DNA of 64,000 bases from Solibacillus sp. FSL R5-0449 (GCF_037975215.1 NZ_CP150239.1:658001-722000); one strand, 5' to 3'; positions 47,201 through 56,165 are shown, counted from the stretch's first letter. Numbers and translations are program-made. Notes: generated by a model from the sequence alone, not told the origin.

Positions 47201-47214
47201 AAGGAGCGGAACCA

Positions 47215-47658
47215 ATGAACATTCAAACAAAATTTTTAGGCGAAGTAGAAATAGAGCAATCAGAAATACTTACATTCGAACAAGGCTTACCTGGGTTTCA
47301 ACAATATACGAAATACATCCTTTTAGGGTTAGATGCTGATTTACCTATTGCCTTATTACAATCGACTGAAGATGAGCAAATTGGTTTTGTTGTAGGGTAT
47401 CCATTTGCCTTTAAATCCGATTATACCTTTGATTTAAGCGAGGAAGACAAAGAACAGTTACAGCTAATGGAAGAAAGTGAAGTCGCAACATATACGGTCA
47501 TCACATTAAAAGAAAATTTCACGGATTCTACAATTAACTTACTTGCGCCAATTATCATCAATACGAAACAAAAGCTAGGCAAACAAATTGTCCTACAGGA
47601 TAGCGAGAAATACCCATTACGTTATCAAATCGCCATTTCTGAAGGAAGTGAAAAATAA
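47215..47658 (+). CDS. fliW: Flagellar assembly factor FliW
   Basis: 147 residues. The family blocks [32 protein letters not shown] and [12 protein letters not shown] are present. FliW binds either unassembled flagellin or CsrA, freeing or blocking CsrA control of hag mRNA. It ends one base before csrA, so the pair is coupled. ATG 47215 follows AAAGGAGCGG. Confidence 0.95.
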   Translation: MNIQTKFLGEVEIEQSEILTFEQGLPGFQQYTKYILLGLDADLPIALLQSTEDEQIGFVVGYPFAFKSDYTFDLSEEDKEQLQLMEESEVATYTVITLKENFTDSTINLLAPIIINTKQKLGKQIVLQDSEKYPLRYQIAISEGSEK

Positions 47659-47880
47659 ATGCTAGTCTTAACACGAAAAAAAGGCGAAACAATTATGATT
47701 GGCGACCAAATTGAAGTGAAAGTTATTTCTGTTGATGGAGACCAAGTAAAGTTGGGGATTGTGGCTCCAAAGTCTGTTAAGGTTCATCGTTCTGAAGTAT
47801 TTGAAGCGATTCAGCAGCAAAATAAAGAGGCTATGGCTAGTTCAATTGATATGTTGAAGCAATTTAAAATAAAAAAATAA
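47659..47880 (+). CDS. csrA: Carbon storage / translation regulator CsrA
   Basis: 73 residues. The start [15 protein letters not shown] and [15 protein letters not shown] are the conserved RNA-binding strands. CsrA represses translation of flagellin by binding its leader, where matching sites are visible at 48077-48092 and 48109-48119. FliW relieves this. A terminator-like hairpin follows the gene. Confidence 0.96.
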   Translation: MLVLTRKKGETIMIGDQIEVKVISVDGDQVKLGIVAPKSVKVHRSEVFEAIQQQNKEAMASSIDMLKQFKIKK

Positions 47881-47886
47881 ATGTAG

Positions 47887-47933
47887 AAGTCTTATGGTGG
47901 AAAATGATATTTTTCTACGATGAGGCTTTTTTA
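47887..47933 (+). terminator. Terminator after csrA
   Basis: A long imperfect stem with G-U pairs (AAGTCTTAT... with ...ATGAGGCTT) is followed by six T. Confidence 0.65.
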
Positions 47934-48010
47934 ATTTATATTTTTTCCATTTATAGTTTTGTCCGAATGGTCATTTTAAAAAAATATTAAATAATTTATT
48001 TAAAAACTAT

Positions 48011-48036
48011 TAAACATTTCAAACTAGTTACGATAT
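48011..48036 (+). promoter_or_regulatory. SigD-type promoter of hag
   Basis: TAAA at 48011 and TACGATAT at 48029-48036, separated by 14 bases, resemble the SigD consensus TAAA-N15-GCCGATAT. It lies about 90 bases before the flagellin start, leaving a leader that holds the CsrA sites. Confidence 0.65.
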
Positions 48037-48076
48037 ATATAATGTAAGGCAGAGGTACTAGCCAATGCCAAGCTTT

Positions 48077-48119
48077 CCCACAAGGATGTGGGTCATATAA
48101 AAACAATTCAAGGAGGAAT
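48077..48119 (+). promoter_or_regulatory. Two CsrA-binding sites in the hag leader
   Basis: CCCACAAGGATGTGGG (48077-48092) is a hairpin with GGA in the loop, the classic CsrA site. A second GGA site, CAAGGAGGAAT, overlaps the ribosome site at 48109-48119. This matches the two-site layout known for B. subtilis hag. Confidence 0.85.
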
Positions 48120-48124
48120 TCCAA

Positions 48125-48937
48125 ATGAGAATTCAACATAACATTTCAGCTTTAAACACACACCGTAACCTTTCTTTCAACAACACAGAGGCTTCTAAAA
48201 ACTTAGAGAAGTTATCTTCAGGTTACAAAATCAACCGTGCTGGCGATGACGCTGCAGGTCTTTCAATCTCTGAAAAAATGCGTGGACAAATTCGCGGTCT
48301 TGATATGGCGACTAAAAACGCTCAAGATTCAATCTCTTTAATCCAAACTGCTGAGGGTGCGTTAAACGAAACTCACTCAATCTTACAACGTATGCGTGAA
48401 TTAGCGGTACAATCTGCAAACGATACAAACGTTGATGCTGACCGTGGCGCATTACAAAAAGAAGTAACAGCACTTTTAAGTGAAGTTACTCGTATCGCAG
48501 AAGATACAGAGTTCAATACTCAAACATTATTAGCAGGTGCATTCACGGATAAAGTATTCCACATCGGTGCTAATGCTGATCAATCGATTGAATTAAGCAT
48601 TGAGAGCATGAAAGCTGCTGACTTAGGCATTGATGGTGTTGATATTGCAACTCAAGCTGGTGCTAACACTGCGATTACAACGGTTAATAATGCATTATCT
48701 ACAGTTTCAACTCAACGTTCTGCACTAGGTGCTGTTCAAAACCGTTTAGAGCACACTATCAACAACTTAGGTGCTACATCTGAAAACTTAACAGCTGCTG
48801 AGTCTCGTATCCGTGACACAGATATGGCTAAAGAAATGATGGGCTTCACTAAAAACAACATCTTAATGCAAGCAGCTCAATCTATGTTAGCTCAAGCTAA
48901 CCAACAACCACAAGGCGTATTACAATTATTAGGTTAA
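48125..48937 (+). CDS. hag: Flagellin
   Basis: 270 residues, a compact flagellin with D0/D1 ends only: MRIQHNISALNTHRNL and LSSGYKINRAGDDAAGLSIS at the N-terminus, ESRIRDTDMAKEMM and ILMQAAQSMLAQANQ at the C-terminus. The middle (about 140-200) is short. Ser and Thr residues in that middle are possible sites for pseudaminic acid added by the Maf/Pse genes downstream. AAGGAGG lies eight bases upstream and is covered by CsrA. Only one flagellin gene is in the window. Confidence 0.97.
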   Translation: MRIQHNISALNTHRNLSFNNTEASKNLEKLSSGYKINRAGDDAAGLSISEKMRGQIRGLDMATKNAQDSISLIQTAEGALNETHSILQRMRELAVQSANDTNVDADRGALQKEVTALLSEVTRIAEDTEFNTQTLLAGAFTDKVFHIGANADQSIELSIESMKAADLGIDGVDIATQAGANTAITTVNNALSTVSTQRSALGAVQNRLEHTINNLGATSENLTAAESRIRDTDMAKEMMGFTKNNILMQAAQSMLAQANQQPQGVLQLLG

Positions 48938-48950
48938 TTTTAATACCGTT

Positions 48951-48977
48951 AAACGGCCTCCTTTTTGGAGGCCGTTT
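48951..48977 (+). terminator. Flagellin terminator hairpin, left copy of 27-bp duplication
   Basis: AAACGGCCTCC with its complement and a short T loop makes an 11-bp stem 13 bases after the hag stop. In this copy the T-tail is cut off by the IS end. The identical 27 bases recur at 50701-50727 with the T-tail intact. Confidence 0.85.
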
Positions 48978-48978
48978 C

Positions 48979-49028
48979 AGACTGTAGACAAACTCGAAGA
49001 AATTCGAGTTTGCCTACAGTCTTTTTTG
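48979..49028 (+). terminator. Hairpin terminator at the IS left end
   Basis: AGACTGTAG.CAAACTCGAA pairs with the reverse complement across a 4-base loop and runs into TTTTTT. It restores a terminator for hag after the insertion and shields the transposase from flagellin transcription. Confidence 0.8.
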
Positions 49029-49055
49029 TTTTAAAATAAAGTTAACTGATGAAAA

Positions 49056-49185
49056 CCGTTGATTTCCATTCCAGGGGACGCGTTTCGCGGGCGGGTGCCA
49101 ATCCTCCTCGTCGCTATGCTCCTGCGGTGTATCGGCAGTCCCGCTTTTCCCGCAGAAGTCGCCCCTTCCATTCCAATCAACTTGA
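49056..49185. repeat. GC-rich dispersed repeat, copy B, inside the IS leader
   Basis: It contains CCGTTGATTTCCATT, GACGCGTTTCGCGG and GCTTTTCCCGCAGAAGTC, matching the minus strand of 13510-13590. Both ends carry GTTGATT in inverted orientation. It is non-coding. Confidence 0.7.
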
Positions 49186-49232
49186 TCTATTCTTTCTAAT
49201 ATAGTTTATCTAAATCAAAGAGGTGTCCCGAT

Positions 49233-50582
49233 ATGATGACTAAAAACCAAATGAATGAACGTAATCAATTAGAAATGTTGACGATTGAACAACTTGTCCC
49301 AGAAAATCATCTCGTACGTAAATTAGAGGCAGCCATTGACTTTTCGTTTGTATATCCATTAGTTGAAAACTTATATTCACCTTTCGGTAGACCAAGTATT
49401 GATCCTGTTGTCTTATTTAAAATGACAATGATTCAATACGTTTTTGGTATTCGTTCGATGCGTCAAACGATTAAGGAAATTGAAACGAATGTAGCGTACC
49501 GCTGGTTTTTAGGCTTCGGGTTTCATACAGAAGTGCCTCACTTCTCAACGTTTGGCAAAAATTATACACGGCGTTTTGAGGATACAGATGTATTTGAACA
49601 GATTTTCTATCGCATCTTGAAAGAAATTGTGGATGCGGGTTTATTATCAGCTGACCATATCTTTATTGATTCCACGCATGTGAAGGCAAGTGCGAATAAA
49701 CGAAAATTTGATAAGAAGATGGTTCGAAAAGAGACACGTGCTTATGAAGAAAAGCTACAAGAAGAGTTAAACATAGACCGTGAAAAGAACGGGAAAAAGC
49801 CGTTTCCACCGGAGAAGTTTGAAAAGGAAGAATGGAAAGAAATCAAAGAGAGCACAACGGACCCTGAAAGTGGTTACTATGTGAAGGACGAACGGACAAA
49901 ACAATTTGCCTATTCATTTCATGCAGCGACAGATGAACGTGGCTTTGTATTAGGAACGATTGTGACACCGGGCAATATCCATGATAGTCATATGCTGCAA
50001 CCGCTTGTTGAAAAGGTCATTCATCGTGTGAAAAAGCCTCTGGCTGTTGCTGCGGATGCGGCTTATAAAACACCTGCGATTACGAACTTTTTACTAGAAA
50101 ATCAAATGTTGCCTGTTCTTCCTTATACAAGACCGAAAACGAAAGATGGCTTCTTCCGTAAACATGAGTATGTCTATGATGAACATTATGATTGCTATAT
50201 TTGCCCGAATGACGAGATGTTGCGCTATACAACGACGACGAAAGAAGGCTATCGCCAATACAAATCGAATCCAGCGGTTTGTGCGGATTGCCCATTTCTA
50301 GCACAATGTACGGAAAGTAAAAATCATACGAAAATGATTCAGCGACATATTTGGGCAGATTATCTAGAAAAAGCCGAACATCTTCGTCATCATCATGAAA
50401 TTAAATCCATTTATGCAAAACGAAAAGAGACGGTTGAACGTGTCTTTGCGGATGCGAAAGAGAAGCATGGTATGCGATGGACAACGCTAAGAGGCATTAA
50501 AAAATTGTCCATGCAGGCGATGCTTACTTTTGCTGCCATGAATTTAAAGAAACTTGCCACATGGACTTGGCAAGGGGCTTAA
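49233..50582 (+). CDS. IS1182-family DDE transposase
   Basis: 449 residues, full length. The N-terminal DUF772-type region has TIEQLVPENHLVRKLE and SPFGRPSIDPVVLFKM. The DDE core is visible as FIDSTHVKASANK (Asp), AADAAYKTP (Asp) and ERVFADAKEKHGMRW (Glu). A Cys-rich stretch (CYICPNDE, CADCPFLAQC) lies between the second Asp and the Glu, as usual for this family. No frameshift is seen, so it may be active. ATG 49233 or 49236 follows AGAGGTG. Confidence 0.95.
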   Translation: MMTKNQMNERNQLEMLTIEQLVPENHLVRKLEAAIDFSFVYPLVENLYSPFGRPSIDPVVLFKMTMIQYVFGIRSMRQTIKEIETNVAYRWFLGFGFHTEVPHFSTFGKNYTRRFEDTDVFEQIFYRILKEIVDAGLLSADHIFIDSTHVKASANKRKFDKKMVRKETRAYEEKLQEELNIDREKNGKKPFPPEKFEKEEWKEIKESTTDPESGYYVKDERTKQFAYSFHAATDERGFVLGTIVTPGNIHDSHMLQPLVEKVIHRVKKPLAVAADAAYKTPAITNFLLENQMLPVLPYTRPKTKDGFFRKHEYVYDEHYDCYICPNDEMLRYTTTTKEGYRQYKSNPAVCADCPFLAQCTESKNHTKMIQRHIWADYLEKAEHLRHHHEIKSIYAKRKETVERVFADAKEKHGMRWTTLRGIKKLSMQAMLTFAAMNLKKLATWTWQGA

Positions 50583-50650
50583 TAGAGGGTATATTCCCTC
50601 GAAGAGGAGAACTTTTACAAAACTTCGGGACCTAATTTGATAAAAGAAAT

Positions 50651-50691
50651 GACAAAAGGCATCGAGAGACGAGCTCTCGATGCCTTTTGTC
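50651..50691. terminator. Perfect 17-bp hairpin near the IS right end
   Basis: GACAAAAGGCATCGAGA, a 7-base loop, then its exact complement. It overlaps the inverted repeat of the element and could stop transcription leaving or entering the IS. Confidence 0.7.
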
Positions 50692-50700
50692 GACAATCTG

Positions 50701-50727
50701 AAACGGCCTCCTTTTTGGAGGCCGTTT
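50701..50727 (+). terminator. Right copy of the duplicated hag terminator
   Basis: Identical to 48951-48977 and followed by TTCTTTT, which is the likely original T-tail. It marks the right boundary of the IS target duplication. From here to 50,887 only AT-rich sequence precedes the Maf gene. Confidence 0.85.
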
Positions 50728-50887
50728 TTCTTTTGCTTATAATAAGCAATGGATATACAAAAAGAACCATATGGTATTCACACATCCTCCATATTTTAAA
50801 ACTAAAACCAGTATAGTTTGATATCCTTTTAATAACAGTTAATTTACTATTCATTTTGTCGATACTATATATGAAAGAGGTGGCAAC

Positions 50888-52564
50888 ATGACTTTGGCAA
50901 TTGAGAAAGAAGTTTCGAAAGTTGGAACTGAAACTGTAAAAGTGAATGGATTTTACTTACATAGCAAATATAACCCTTTAAGAGAAGCAGAACAAATAGC
51001 AAAACAAGAATATAAACCACATCATTTACATATTGTTTTTGGTTATGGCTTAGGTTATATAGTGGATGCACTAATAAAAGAATTTCATTTTAATGAACCG
51101 ATTTTATTAATCGATCCCTTAATGGAGCATAATTATATAGATGTTTTTAATCCTACTTATAATAGATTTTATTCAGCAAAAGCGAATGATATAGCAAAAA
51201 TCGTTGATATGGTAGATAAATTATCTTCTTATTCGACAAATGTCCATATCATTACTTCGATAAATTACGATAAATTATTTCCTCTAGAATTAAAAAATGT
51301 GCTAGAAATTGTGAAAAATAACCATTATAAACAAGGTTCAAATATTGCCACAGCTAAACATTTCGCAGTAGCATGGCAAAAAAACTTGTTGCTTAATACT
51401 AATAATATTTTAAGCGATTATACTTTAGGAAAGTTAGAAAAAGTATATACAGCTCCAGTAGTAATTGCTGCAGGAGGCCCTTCTTTAACAAAGCAGTTAA
51501 GTTTATTAAAAGAATATCGAAATAAAATAATCTTAATTTGTGCGGGCTCGACAATTAATGCGTTAATAGCCAATAATATTATGCCTGATTATATCGTTTC
51601 CGTTGATGGTGGTGAACCGAATGCAAGACATTTTGAAAGCTTATCATTTAAAAAAGAAGTAAGTTTAATATATGGTCCAACAAATCATTATAAAGTAAGA
51701 GAATCTTTTGAAGGAAAGGGTTATGCTTTCATTCCTTCCGTAAAACCGAAGTATAAGGATTATTTCGAAAATCGTTTTTCTAAAAAGTTACCTTTAATAC
51801 ACGGTGGTGGTTCTGTTGCTCATTATGCTTTGTCAATTGCAAAATATATAACTACAGGCCCTATTGCTTTAATTGGGCAAGATTTAGCATTAACGAATGA
51901 TCAATCCCATGCAACAGGAGTGAAATGCAATAAAAGTGCGAAGGATTTGCCTACAAGTAAAAAGGTTCTAGTAGAAGGGTATTATGGAGAAATGGTAACT
52001 ACTACCCAAACTTTGAAAATCATGATGAACTCATTCAATGAGCCCCCTCTATTAGATACTGAAAGAAAAAATGTTTGGAATTGTACTGAAGGTGGAGCAA
52101 AAATTCATAGCATTGATCAATTAACTTTTGAAGAATTTTTAGAGAAATTTACGAATGAAGAGGCTCCTAAAATTGTTGGAGAAGTTCTAGATCAATCTAC
52201 ACATATAGAAGAAGAGTTTTTTAATACAGAAATTAATAATTATAATAAAATATTAAAATTATTAAAAGAAGGTAGTCAAGTAATCAATAATTCTATAGGA
52301 TTAAAGCTAACAAGTAATGAGGTAAATAAAATTGGTAAAATAGAAAAAGAACTAAATAACCTATATAAGAAATATAGTTTAGAGACGTTACTTGAACCAA
52401 TTTTTGATCGTTGTAGTCATGAATATTTACCAAAAGTCAATGAAACGAGCGTAGAGTCAAATCTTAGAGCCAAAAACTATGCACTAGATTTATATACATC
52501 TTGTTATCAACAAATTGAGTATTTTATAGAACAGCTCATGTCAAAGGAGAATAAAACAATATGA
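50888..52564 (+). CDS. Motility accessory factor (Maf), DUF115 flagellin glycosyltransferase
   Basis: 558 residues. N-terminal HIVFGYGLGYIVDALI is followed by the central 6-hydroxymethylpterin-kinase-like (MAF_flag10) domain at about 185-360, with VVIAAGGPSLTKQL, IMPDYIVSVDGGEP and GQDLALTNDQSHATG. The C-terminal part (about 400-555) is helical. Maf proteins transfer nonulosonic acids such as pseudaminic acid to flagellin. It sits downstream of hag and heads the pse gene run, which supports that role. GAAAGAGG precedes the ATG. It overlaps the next gene by four bases. Confidence 0.92.
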   Translation: MTLAIEKEVSKVGTETVKVNGFYLHSKYNPLREAEQIAKQEYKPHHLHIVFGYGLGYIVDALIKEFHFNEPILLIDPLMEHNYIDVFNPTYNRFYSAKANDIAKIVDMVDKLSSYSTNVHIITSINYDKLFPLELKNVLEIVKNNHYKQGSNIATAKHFAVAWQKNLLLNTNNILSDYTLGKLEKVYTAPVVIAAGGPSLTKQLSLLKEYRNKIILICAGSTINALIANNIMPDYIVSVDGGEPNARHFESLSFKKEVSLIYGPTNHYKVRESFEGKGYAFIPSVKPKYKDYFENRFSKKLPLIHGGGSVAHYALSIAKYITTGPIALIGQDLALTNDQSHATGVKCNKSAKDLPTSKKVLVEGYYGEMVTTTQTLKIMMNSFNEPPLLDTERKNVWNCTEGGAKIHSIDQLTFEEFLEKFTNEEAPKIVGEVLDQSTHIEEEFFNTEINNYNKILKLLKEGSQVINNSIGLKLTSNEVNKIGKIEKELNNLYKKYSLETLLEPIFDRCSHEYLPKVNETSVESNLRAKNYALDLYTSCYQQIEYFIEQLMSKENKTI

Positions 52565-52911
52565 CGGAAAACATTGAAATCGATGAACTAATTGAAGATT
52601 TTAATCAATATATTAAACTGGTTGCAACAGGCTCTATAACGATAGCTGAGAGCTTTAGAAATAAACAAGTTGAAATTGCATTGAAAGAAGTAACAAATTT
52701 TGTTGAAGGAATGAATTGGTTAATTACGGCAAATAATTATTTCAAAACACAAAATGTGATTTCAATGTTTAATGAACAAAAAATTGTAGGCTTTTTTGAA
52801 GAAATTAATGAAGGTTTAACTATGCAAGATTACTTTTTAGTTGCGGATTTATTTGAATATGAAATAGCGCAGTATTTTGCAGACATACCAGTTGTAACAG
52901 TAAAAAATTAA
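52561..52911 (+). CDS. Small unknown protein between Maf and pseB
   Basis: 116 residues, acidic, predicted mostly helical, with no signal peptide, membrane segment or Cys. It starts in the ATGA overlap with the Maf stop codon and ends 13 bases before pseB. Segments like EEINEGLTMQDYFLVADLFE are reminiscent of chaperone-like helical proteins, but I recognise no family. Coupled translation suggests it works with Maf, for example as a partner that brings flagellin to it. That is inference. Confidence 0.8.
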   Translation: MTENIEIDELIEDFNQYIKLVATGSITIAESFRNKQVEIALKEVTNFVEGMNWLITANNYFKTQNVISMFNEQKIVGFFEEINEGLTMQDYFLVADLFEYEIAQYFADIPVVTVKN

Positions 52912-52924
52912 AAGAGGTATAGAC

Positions 52925-53887
52925 ATGAAAGATAAAGTTGTATTAGTTACAGGTGGCACAGGTTCTTTCGGGAAAAAGTTTACTAAAAAAGCTTTGGAGC
53001 TAGGTGTAAAGAAATTAATTATTTTTAGTCGAGATGAGTTAAAACAATATGAAATGAAACAGGAGTTCCAAGATGATAGAATTCGATTCTTCATTGGTGA
53101 CGTTCGTGATAAAGAGCGTTTATACCGTGCATTTGATGGAGTAGATATTGTTATCCATGCTGCTGCAATGAAGCACGTAGATGCATGTGAATATAATCCA
53201 TTTGAAGCAATTAAAACTAATATACATGGTGCACAAAATATTGTAGAAGCAGCAATTGATCGTGGAGTAGAGAAGGTAATTGCATTATCTACTGATAAAG
53301 CATGTTCGCCTGTAAACTTGTATGGTGCAACAAAATTAGCATCGGATAAGTTATTCGTAGCTGCCAACGCGTATGTTGGGGAAAAGAAAACACAGTTCTC
53401 GGTAGTTAGGTATGGTAACGTGGTGGGGAGTAGAGGTAGTGTAGTACCATTCTTCCAAAAAATTAAGCATACTGGTCGAGTGCCAATAACTGATGAGCGT
53501 ATGACTCGCTTCTGGATTACGCTAGATCAAGGAGTTCAGTTTGTGTTCGATAATTTAGAACGTATGAAGGGCGGCGAAATTTTCGTCCCTAAAATTCCAA
53601 GTATGAATATTATGGATTTAGCAAAAGCTATTGCGCCTGAATGTGATATTGACTTTATTGGTATTCGTCCGGGTGAAAAATTACATGAGGCAATGATTAT
53701 GGAAGATGATGCGCGTCATACGGTTGAATATGATACGTATTATGCAATTTTACCTGAGTTGTCTTGGTGGGAAGAAGAAAATAATGGTGAAGGTAAATCA
53801 TTACCAGAAGGCTTTGCATATACTAGTGATAATAATACGGAATGGCTAAAAGTTGATGAATTAAAGGAATTAGTTGGTGAAATGTAG
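52925..53887 (+). CDS. pseB: UDP-GlcNAc 4,6-dehydratase (inverting), PseB
   Basis: 320 residues of the extended SDR family. NAD site TGGTGSFGKKF, IHAAAMKHVDACEYNPFEAI, the SxTDK block STDKACSPVNLYGATK and IRPGEKLHE are all present. It makes the 4-keto-6-deoxy altro sugar that begins pseudaminic acid synthesis. ATG follows AAGAGGT. Confidence 0.95.
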   Translation: MKDKVVLVTGGTGSFGKKFTKKALELGVKKLIIFSRDELKQYEMKQEFQDDRIRFFIGDVRDKERLYRAFDGVDIVIHAAAMKHVDACEYNPFEAIKTNIHGAQNIVEAAIDRGVEKVIALSTDKACSPVNLYGATKLASDKLFVAANAYVGEKKTQFSVVRYGNVVGSRGSVVPFFQKIKHTGRVPITDERMTRFWITLDQGVQFVFDNLERMKGGEIFVPKIPSMNIMDLAKAIAPECDIDFIGIRPGEKLHEAMIMEDDARHTVEYDTYYAILPELSWWEEENNGEGKSLPEGFAYTSDNNTEWLKVDELKELVGEM

Positions 53888-53928
53888 TCTTTTGACTACA
53901 TTTTTTTTAAATGAAAGAAGGCATACAT

Positions 53929-54471
53929 ATGAAAAAAAATCTAATGAAGCTTATAGATGTAACTGAAGAACATATAGAGTTAATTTATAATTGGAGAAAC
54001 CAACCTAACATCCGTTCGGTTATGTACGATAGCGAACCTATAAATTGGGATAAGCATGTAGCTTGGTTTAACTCCATTTTAAAAAATGATATGAAATATG
54101 TAAAAATATTTATCTATGATCAAGTACCGTATGGAGTGGGCAATTTCAGCCTTAAAAATAAAAAAAACGAGATCGGTGAGTGGGGCTTTTATATTGGAGA
54201 ACAAAATGCCCCTAAGGGAATGGGAACAGCTTTAGCTTACAAAATGTTAGAATATATTTTTGAAGATTTAAATATTCGGAAATTATGTGCTGAAGTACTT
54301 GAATTTAATGAGAAAAGTATAAGATTCCATGAAAAAGTTGGTTTTCAAAAAGAGGGCATATTAAGAGAACATATATATCTAAACAATTGCTACTGTAATA
54401 TACATTTATTTAGTTACTTTAAAAAAGACTGGAATAAATCAAAAGCTCAGCTAGAGAAATATTTTAATTAA
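53929..54471 (+). CDS. pseH: PseH-like GNAT N-acetyltransferase
   Basis: 180 residues from ATG 53929 after AAGAAGG; ATG 53911 is less suited. A GNAT fold is shown by LIYNWRNQPNIRSVMYD near the start, GEWGFYIGEQNAPKGMGTAL (acetyl-CoA loop) and NEKSIRFHEKVGFQKEGILR. It should acetylate N-4 of the amino sugar made by PseC. Its placement within the pse run supports this over a ribosomal RimJ-type role. Confidence 0.88.
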   Translation: MKKNLMKLIDVTEEHIELIYNWRNQPNIRSVMYDSEPINWDKHVAWFNSILKNDMKYVKIFIYDQVPYGVGNFSLKNKKNEIGEWGFYIGEQNAPKGMGTALAYKMLEYIFEDLNIRKLCAEVLEFNEKSIRFHEKVGFQKEGILREHIYLNNCYCNIHLFSYFKKDWNKSKAQLEKYFN

Positions 54472-54483
54472 GGAGGGGTCTTA

Positions 54484-55206
54484 ATGGAAACTATTACGAT
54501 TATCCAGGCGAGAATGGGCTCGACACGTTTGCCTGGAAAAATTTTAAAACCTCTTGGTGATGTCGATGTACTAAGCTATAACGTTGCACGTTGTCGAGCG
54601 ATTAAAGGAGTGAGTGAAGTTATAGTTGCTACAAGTTGTCTATTACAAGATGATGAGATAGCAGGGTGGTGTGAAAAAAACGGAGTAAAATACTTTAGAG
54701 GTTCGGAAGATGACGTTTTAGAACGCTATGTGCAGTGTGCACAAGTATATAACCCGGATTATATTATGCGAGTTACATCTGACTGTCCATTTGTTGATTA
54801 CGAGGTGGCTAGTGAAATTGTTGAATTGATGGAACGTGAACGTAAAGATGTAGTAATTCTTGAAGGTGAATTACCTCGAGGATTGGCGGTTGAACTTATT
54901 TCATATGAAGCGCTACTTCGAATAAACGAGCAAGGTAAAGAATCGAGGCATAGAGAACATGTTACTTATTATGCATATGAATTTAAAGAGCAATTTGAAA
55001 CAGCAATTTATAAAACACCTTTAAATCGCCGTTCTCCGGAGCTTCGTATAACGCTTGATACAGAAGAAGATTATGACTTGCTAGTTGAAGTAGCGAACCA
55101 TTTTAATGACCCACTCATTTCAAGTGCTGAAGTAATCTATTTTTTAAAAAATACACCAAAAGTGGCTAGTATCAATGCCCATATAGAGCAAAAGCCGGTG
55201 GTATAA
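54484..55206 (+). CDS. SpsF-like cytidylyltransferase, probable CMP-pseudaminate synthase
   Basis: 240 residues. The N-terminus IIQARMGSTRLPGKILKPLG is the SpsF nucleotidyltransferase type, unlike the ARGGSK start of classical PseF. RVTSDCPFVD and LRITLDTEEDYDLL follow. In this operon it occupies the place of PseF and should activate pseudaminic acid with CTP. AAGGAGGGG precedes the ATG. It overlaps pseG by one base. Confidence 0.85.
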   Translation: METITIIQARMGSTRLPGKILKPLGDVDVLSYNVARCRAIKGVSEVIVATSCLLQDDEIAGWCEKNGVKYFRGSEDDVLERYVQCAQVYNPDYIMRVTSDCPFVDYEVASEIVELMERERKDVVILEGELPRGLAVELISYEALLRINEQGKESRHREHVTYYAYEFKEQFETAIYKTPLNRRSPELRITLDTEEDYDLLVEVANHFNDPLISSAEVIYFLKNTPKVASINAHIEQKPVV

Positions 55207-56165
55207 TGATGAATATTATTATTCGAACAGATGCTTCAATTGAAATTGGTAGTGGACATGTAATGCGTTGTTTGACAATCGCAAAAAAATTACGTGAAAA
55301 AGGATGTCGTGTAAAGTTCTGGATGAAACCATTAGTAGGTAACTTAATTGATTATGTTATGCAAGAAGGTTTTGAGAACTTGGAGGAAGCAACGTTAGCT
55401 GATATGTATATTATAGACCATTATGAGTTAGGGATAGAATGGGAGCAAAATATACGACCATTTACAAAAAAAATAATTGTTATTGACGATTTAGCCAGAA
55501 CACATGATTGCGATTTATTACTTGATCAAAATATCGTGCCTAATTACGAAACACGTTACGACGGTAAAGTTCCTTCCCATTGTGTAAAGCTATTAGGTCC
55601 AAAATATTTAATTATGAGAGATGAATTTATTGAGGCCCGGGCAAAATTACGAACACGTTCAAGTGATGTAAGACGATTACTTATATTTATGGGAGGATCT
55701 GATCCGACAAATGAAACATTAAAAGTATTAGAAGCATTGCGAACAATTCAATTCGAAAGAATTGATGTAATAGTAGGAAACAGTAATCCTATGAAAGATA
55801 CTATACGTAAAATTTGCTGGGAACGTGGATATTCGTATCATTGTCAAATAGATTATATGGCAAAACTTATGCAATTGGCAGATTTTGCTGTCGGTGCCGG
55901 TGGAGGAACAACTTGGGAACGTTGTTATGTAGGTCTCCCTTCAAGTGCGACAATTGTAGCCGATAATCAAAGAGAGACGACCGCTTATGCTGCGAGCCTA
56001 GGTGTTGTAAAAAATATAGGATGGCATGAGCAAGTAACGGTAGATACATATAAACAATTATTAGGAAATTTACTCATTGATAATATGAGTAAAAGAGGGA
56101 TTGAATTAACCGCTACTAAAAGGTCGAATGCATGGATATATGAAATATTGGAGTTGAAAACATGA
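55206..56165 (+). CDS. pseG: UDP-sugar hydrolase PseG
   Basis: 319 residues of the GT-B-like PseG family. IGSGHVMRCLTIAKKLREKG near the start carries the His used in catalysis, with IDDLARTHDCDLLLDQN, FMGGSDPTNETLKVLEAL and VGAGGGTTWERCYVGLPS following. It removes UDP from the diacetamido sugar in pseudaminic acid synthesis. Four-base overlap with pseI. Confidence 0.93.
   Translation: MMNIIIRTDASIEIGSGHVMRCLTIAKKLREKGCRVKFWMKPLVGNLIDYVMQEGFENLEEATLADMYIIDHYELGIEWEQNIRPFTKKIIVIDDLARTHDCDLLLDQNIVPNYETRYDGKVPSHCVKLLGPKYLIMRDEFIEARAKLRTRSSDVRRLLIFMGGSDPTNETLKVLEALRTIQFERIDVIVGNSNPMKDTIRKICWERGYSYHCQIDYMAKLMQLADFAVGAGGGTTWERCYVGLPSSATIVADNQRETTAYAASLGVVKNIGWHEQVTVDTYKQLLGNLLIDNMSKRGIELTATKRSNAWIYEILELKT

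Larger units (their letters stand above)
48978..50700 (+). mobile_element. IS1182-family insertion sequence with 27-bp target duplication
   Basis: The element is 1723 bp between two identical 27-bp copies of the hag terminator. The left end reads CAGACTGTAGACAAACTCG and the right end, read inward, CAGATTGTCGACAAAAGGC, giving imperfect inverted repeats (CAGA.TGT.GACAAA). Each end also carries a strong hairpin (48979-49028 with a T-run, and 50651-50691 with a 17-bp perfect stem). It encodes one intact transposase. A GC-rich dispersed repeat (49056-49185) lies in its left leader. Confidence 0.88.

Noticed and set aside
49056-49185. Structured RNA such as a riboswitch for the transposase
   Set aside because: It matches another genomic copy at 13.5 kb in an unrelated setting and no known aptamer pattern was recognised, so a dispersed repeat is the simpler reading.
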